From Pyrrhoderma lamaoense (lineage: Eukaryota; Basidiomycota; Agaricomycetes; Hymenochaetales; Hymenochaetaceae), in the NCBI GenBank assembly GCA_002794735.1, contig NBAZ01000005.1, forward strand, positions 868,001-932,000: a stretch of 64,000 nucleotides of DNA, in the 5' to 3' direction. This document shows, piece after piece, positions 61,301 through 64,000 of the stretch (position 1 is its first letter; each line of letters starts with the position of its first letter). The notes beneath the pieces are model-generated. The model was given only the letters and a program-made list of their open reading frames with translations. It searched no databases and was not told the DNA's origin. Position numbers and translations under genes: made by a program.

Positions 61301-64000
61301 GTTCTGCACTTACTGTCGTTCCTTTCAACCAGGGTTCTAAACAGGATGTCGAAGCACTTATTGACTATGTTTACGCCACTCTTGGATTGGATCTCGACTA
61401 TATCCTTCCATTCGCTGCCGTTCCTGAGAATGGACGTGAGATTGACGGACTAGATGACAAGTCTGAACTTGCACATAGGATCATGTTGGTAAACTTGCTT
61501 CGCTTACTTGGTGCAGTTAAGACGAAGAAGGCGAGCCGTCACTTCGTTACTCGTCCCACTCAAGTTATTCTGCCACTATCTCCTAACCATGGTCTCTTTG
61601 GTAATGATGGTTTGTACTCAGAATCTAAGATCTCTTTGGAGACTCTGTTCAACCGTTGGAACTCTGAGAGCTGGGGAGAGTATCTTTGCTTGGCTGGTGC
61701 TGTTATTGGGTATGTAGTCATTCTTTTTCTTAATACACGTCTAATCTAAGTATCTACTAGCTGGACTCGTGGTACTGGTCTCATGGACGCGACAAATATG
61801 GTTGCTCATCAGGTCGAATCTTACGGTGTTCGAACCTTCTCTGCGAAGGAGATGGCCTTCAACATCCTCGGTCTTATGCACCCTCTTCTCTTTAGCATAA
61901 CTCAAGTCGAGCCAATTTGGGCTGACCTCAACGGTGGAATGGACAAACTTCCGGACCTCGCTGAAATCACTACGAACATCCGTTTGAAACTTCAAGCACA
62001 AGCAGAGCTCAAGCGTGCAATTACGATCGACAACTCTGCAGACTTCGCTATCATGAAGGGAGGAGAGGCAGAACGCGTTTTGCAAACTGTTCAGGTTACC
62101 CCTCGCGCAAACTTCAAGTTTGACTTCCCAGCACTTGGAGAAGCGAGCTCCTTTGGTGACATCTCTAAATTGCAAGGCTTGATTGACTTGGATAAGGTTG
62201 TTGTTGTTACCGGATTTGGTGAAGTCGGTCCTTGGGGTAGCTCACGTACCCGTTGGGAGATGGAAGCCAGAGGGCAGTTCACTATTGAGGGTTGCATTGA
62301 GATGGCTTGGCTCATGGGCTTCATTAAGCATTTTGACGGTCGTCTTCCTAATGGTAACCTCTATGTTGGATGGGTTGATAGCAAGAGTGGCGAACCCATT
62401 GATGATAAAGATGTACGAGGTTTGTACGAGAAGGAAATCTTGGCTCATGCTGGTGTCCGTTTGATTGGTAAGTACATCATCTTTAGTCCGCGTGTTCCTT
62501 TTTGACCTGGTTCATAACTAGAACCTGAGCTTCTTGATGGTTATGATCCTAAGCGCAAGACCTTCAACCAAGAAATCGAACTTATTCATGACCTTGAACC
62601 TCTTGAAGTCTCTGAAGAAGAAGCGAAACGATTCAAGCATGAGCACGGCGACAAGTGTGACATCTGGGCTGCAGAAGGCGGAGAGTGGTTCACTAAGCTC
62701 AAGAAGGGTGCACGTATCTTCGTGCCGAAGTCCTTCGTATTTAGCAGGACTGTTGGTGGACAAATCCCATCGGGCTGGCATGCAGGTCGCTATGGGATTC
62801 CACAAGATATCATTGACCAGGTTGACAGATGCACACTATGGGCGCTCGTCTCCACTGCAGATGCCCTTAACATGTCAGGTATCACCGATCCGTATGAGTT
62901 ATACAACCACATGCATCCTTCCGAAGTTGGTACATGTATCGGCGCTGGTATGGGTGGTGTTGAGTCTATGCGTGCTATGTTCCGTGATCGTCGTGACTGC
63001 GTTGAAGTCCAAAACGACATTCTTCAAGAGACTTTCATTAATACCACCGCCGGATGGATTAACTTGCTACTATTGTCCTCAAGTGGGCCTATCAAGATTC
63101 CTGTAGGTGCCTGTGCGACTGCGCTCCAATCCGTTGAGATTGCTTGCGATACACTTTTATCTGGAAAGGCGAAGGTCATGCTCGCTGGCGGTTATGATGA
63201 CTTGAGCGAAGAAGGTTCATATGAATTCGCACAGATGAAGGCTACGAGCAATGCTGAGACCGAGTTTGCCATGGGTCGAGAGCCTACCGAGATGTCTCGT
63301 CCTACGACAACTACCCGTTCTGGTTTCATGGAGTCTATGGGTTCCGGTGTTCATGTTCTCATGACTGCAAAGACCGCCTTGAAACTCGGAGCCCCAATCC
63401 GTGCTGTTGTCGCCTTCACATCTACCTCAACTGATAAGGCTGGCCGCTCTATCCCTGCTCCTGGCCGTGGTGCCCTTACCATCGCCCGAGAAGTATCTAC
63501 GAACCATGCCGCTCCTATCCTTGATGTAGCCTACCGTGCTCGCCAATTGGCATTCCGTCGTAAGCAAATTTCACAGTGGCTTAGCAACGAGCATGAGCAA
63601 CTTCGTGACGAAGTTGAGTACCGTAAGTCCCAGGGTGAACAAATCGATGACGAGTATGTTGCCGCTCGGGTTGCACAGATGGAGCAAGAGGCAGTTCGCC
63701 AAGAAAAGGATGCTCAAGCTGTATATGGTATGCTTGTCGGTTCTGACCCATCCATCTCTCCCCTTCGCCGTGCTCTTGCCGTATTCGGGCTTACACCTGA
63801 TGATATCAACGTACTCTCAATCCACGGGACCAGCACTAAGGCAAACGAGAAGAATGAGACCCAAATTTGGAACGATATCTTCACTACGCTTGGTCGTACA
63901 CCTGGTAATGCAGTGCCGATCATGGCACAGAAGAGCTTGTGTGGACACTCTAAGGGTGGTTCAGCAGCTTGGCAACTTGCTGGTCTTGTACAGTCTGTCG
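52358..64000 (+). CDS. Single-chain type I fatty acid synthase (beta-alpha fusion), partial
   Basis: Cytosolic fatty acid synthase making long-chain acyl-CoA from acetyl- and malonyl-CoA with NADPH. Start [20 protein letters not shown] at 52358. Domains in order: acetyl transferase ([10 protein letters not shown], about 53300); enoyl reductase ([15 protein letters not shown], about 55000); dehydratase ([10 protein letters not shown] and [10 protein letters not shown], about 57465-57540); malonyl/palmitoyl transferase ([13 protein letters not shown], about 58260). With no stop or new start, the alpha part follows: the rest of the transferase ([16 protein letters not shown], about 59180), an Ala-rich linker, acyl carrier ([17 protein letters not shown], about 59640), ketoreductase ([19 protein letters not shown], about 61145) and ketosynthase ([10 protein letters not shown] with active Cys, about 63105). 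The window ends inside the ketosynthase, before the phosphopantetheine transferase. About ten introns. One C is missing in the run at 53564-53568. Confidence 0.95.

Overview
The window looks like nuclear DNA of a basidiomycete fungus, most likely an agaricomycete. Most coding regions are cut by many short GT-AG introns (about 50-70 bases). The gene set includes a fused beta-alpha type I fatty acid synthase, an F-box family with the (C/F)HLGPxDLLRLSRT pattern, a paladin-like PTP phytase, eIF3j, Pwp1 and the V-ATPase B subunit. No bacterial operon, CRISPR array or virus gene was seen. All family names rest on recognised motifs; no database search was run.

Layout. 1-3281 is low-complexity non-coding DNA. 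3282-8046 (-) is a Pps1-like dual-specificity phosphatase. 8047-13440 is a long gene-free stretch. 13441-16735 (+) is a RhoGAP protein and 18458-21055 (+) a membrane-anchored GH17 beta-1,3-glucanase. A tRNA-Gly(CCC) with an intron lies at 22097-22181 (-). An alpha/beta hydrolase (22435-23457, -) is head-to-head with the ribosome-biogenesis WD40 protein Pwp1 (23914-26199, +), which converges on eIF3j (26508-27513, -). A possible orphan COQ9-like exon is at 27889. A mucin-like single-pass membrane protein (29928-31339, -) follows, then a three-repeat paladin-like protein (31721-37780, -), head-to-head with a GT-B glycosyltransferase-like gene (38055-39937, +). Two tandem F-box paralogues (40638-43124 and 44223-46442, +) come next. 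A candidate TIR element (46921-47570) lies just upstream of VMA2 (47732-49817, +). The window ends inside a single-chain fatty acid synthase (52358 to beyond 64000, +).

The most striking global signal is that almost every gene carries at least one place where reading must jump frame with no room for an intron. Each clear case is explained by ONE missing base, usually in a short homopolymer. I can support about 13 such sites with confidence and up to 3 more with less. They hit conserved, normally essential genes (VMA2, FAS, eIF3j), so the likeliest cause is homopolymer under-calling in a long-read assembly rather than gene decay. Gene models here should be read across these points.

The genes are mostly housekeeping: signalling (phosphatase, RhoGAP, paladin), wall remodelling (GH17, mucin-like protein), translation and ribosome assembly (eIF3j, Pwp1, tRNA), vacuolar acidification and lipid synthesis. 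No secondary-metabolite cluster or defence system was recognised. The accessory-looking parts are the F-box pair and the TIR element.
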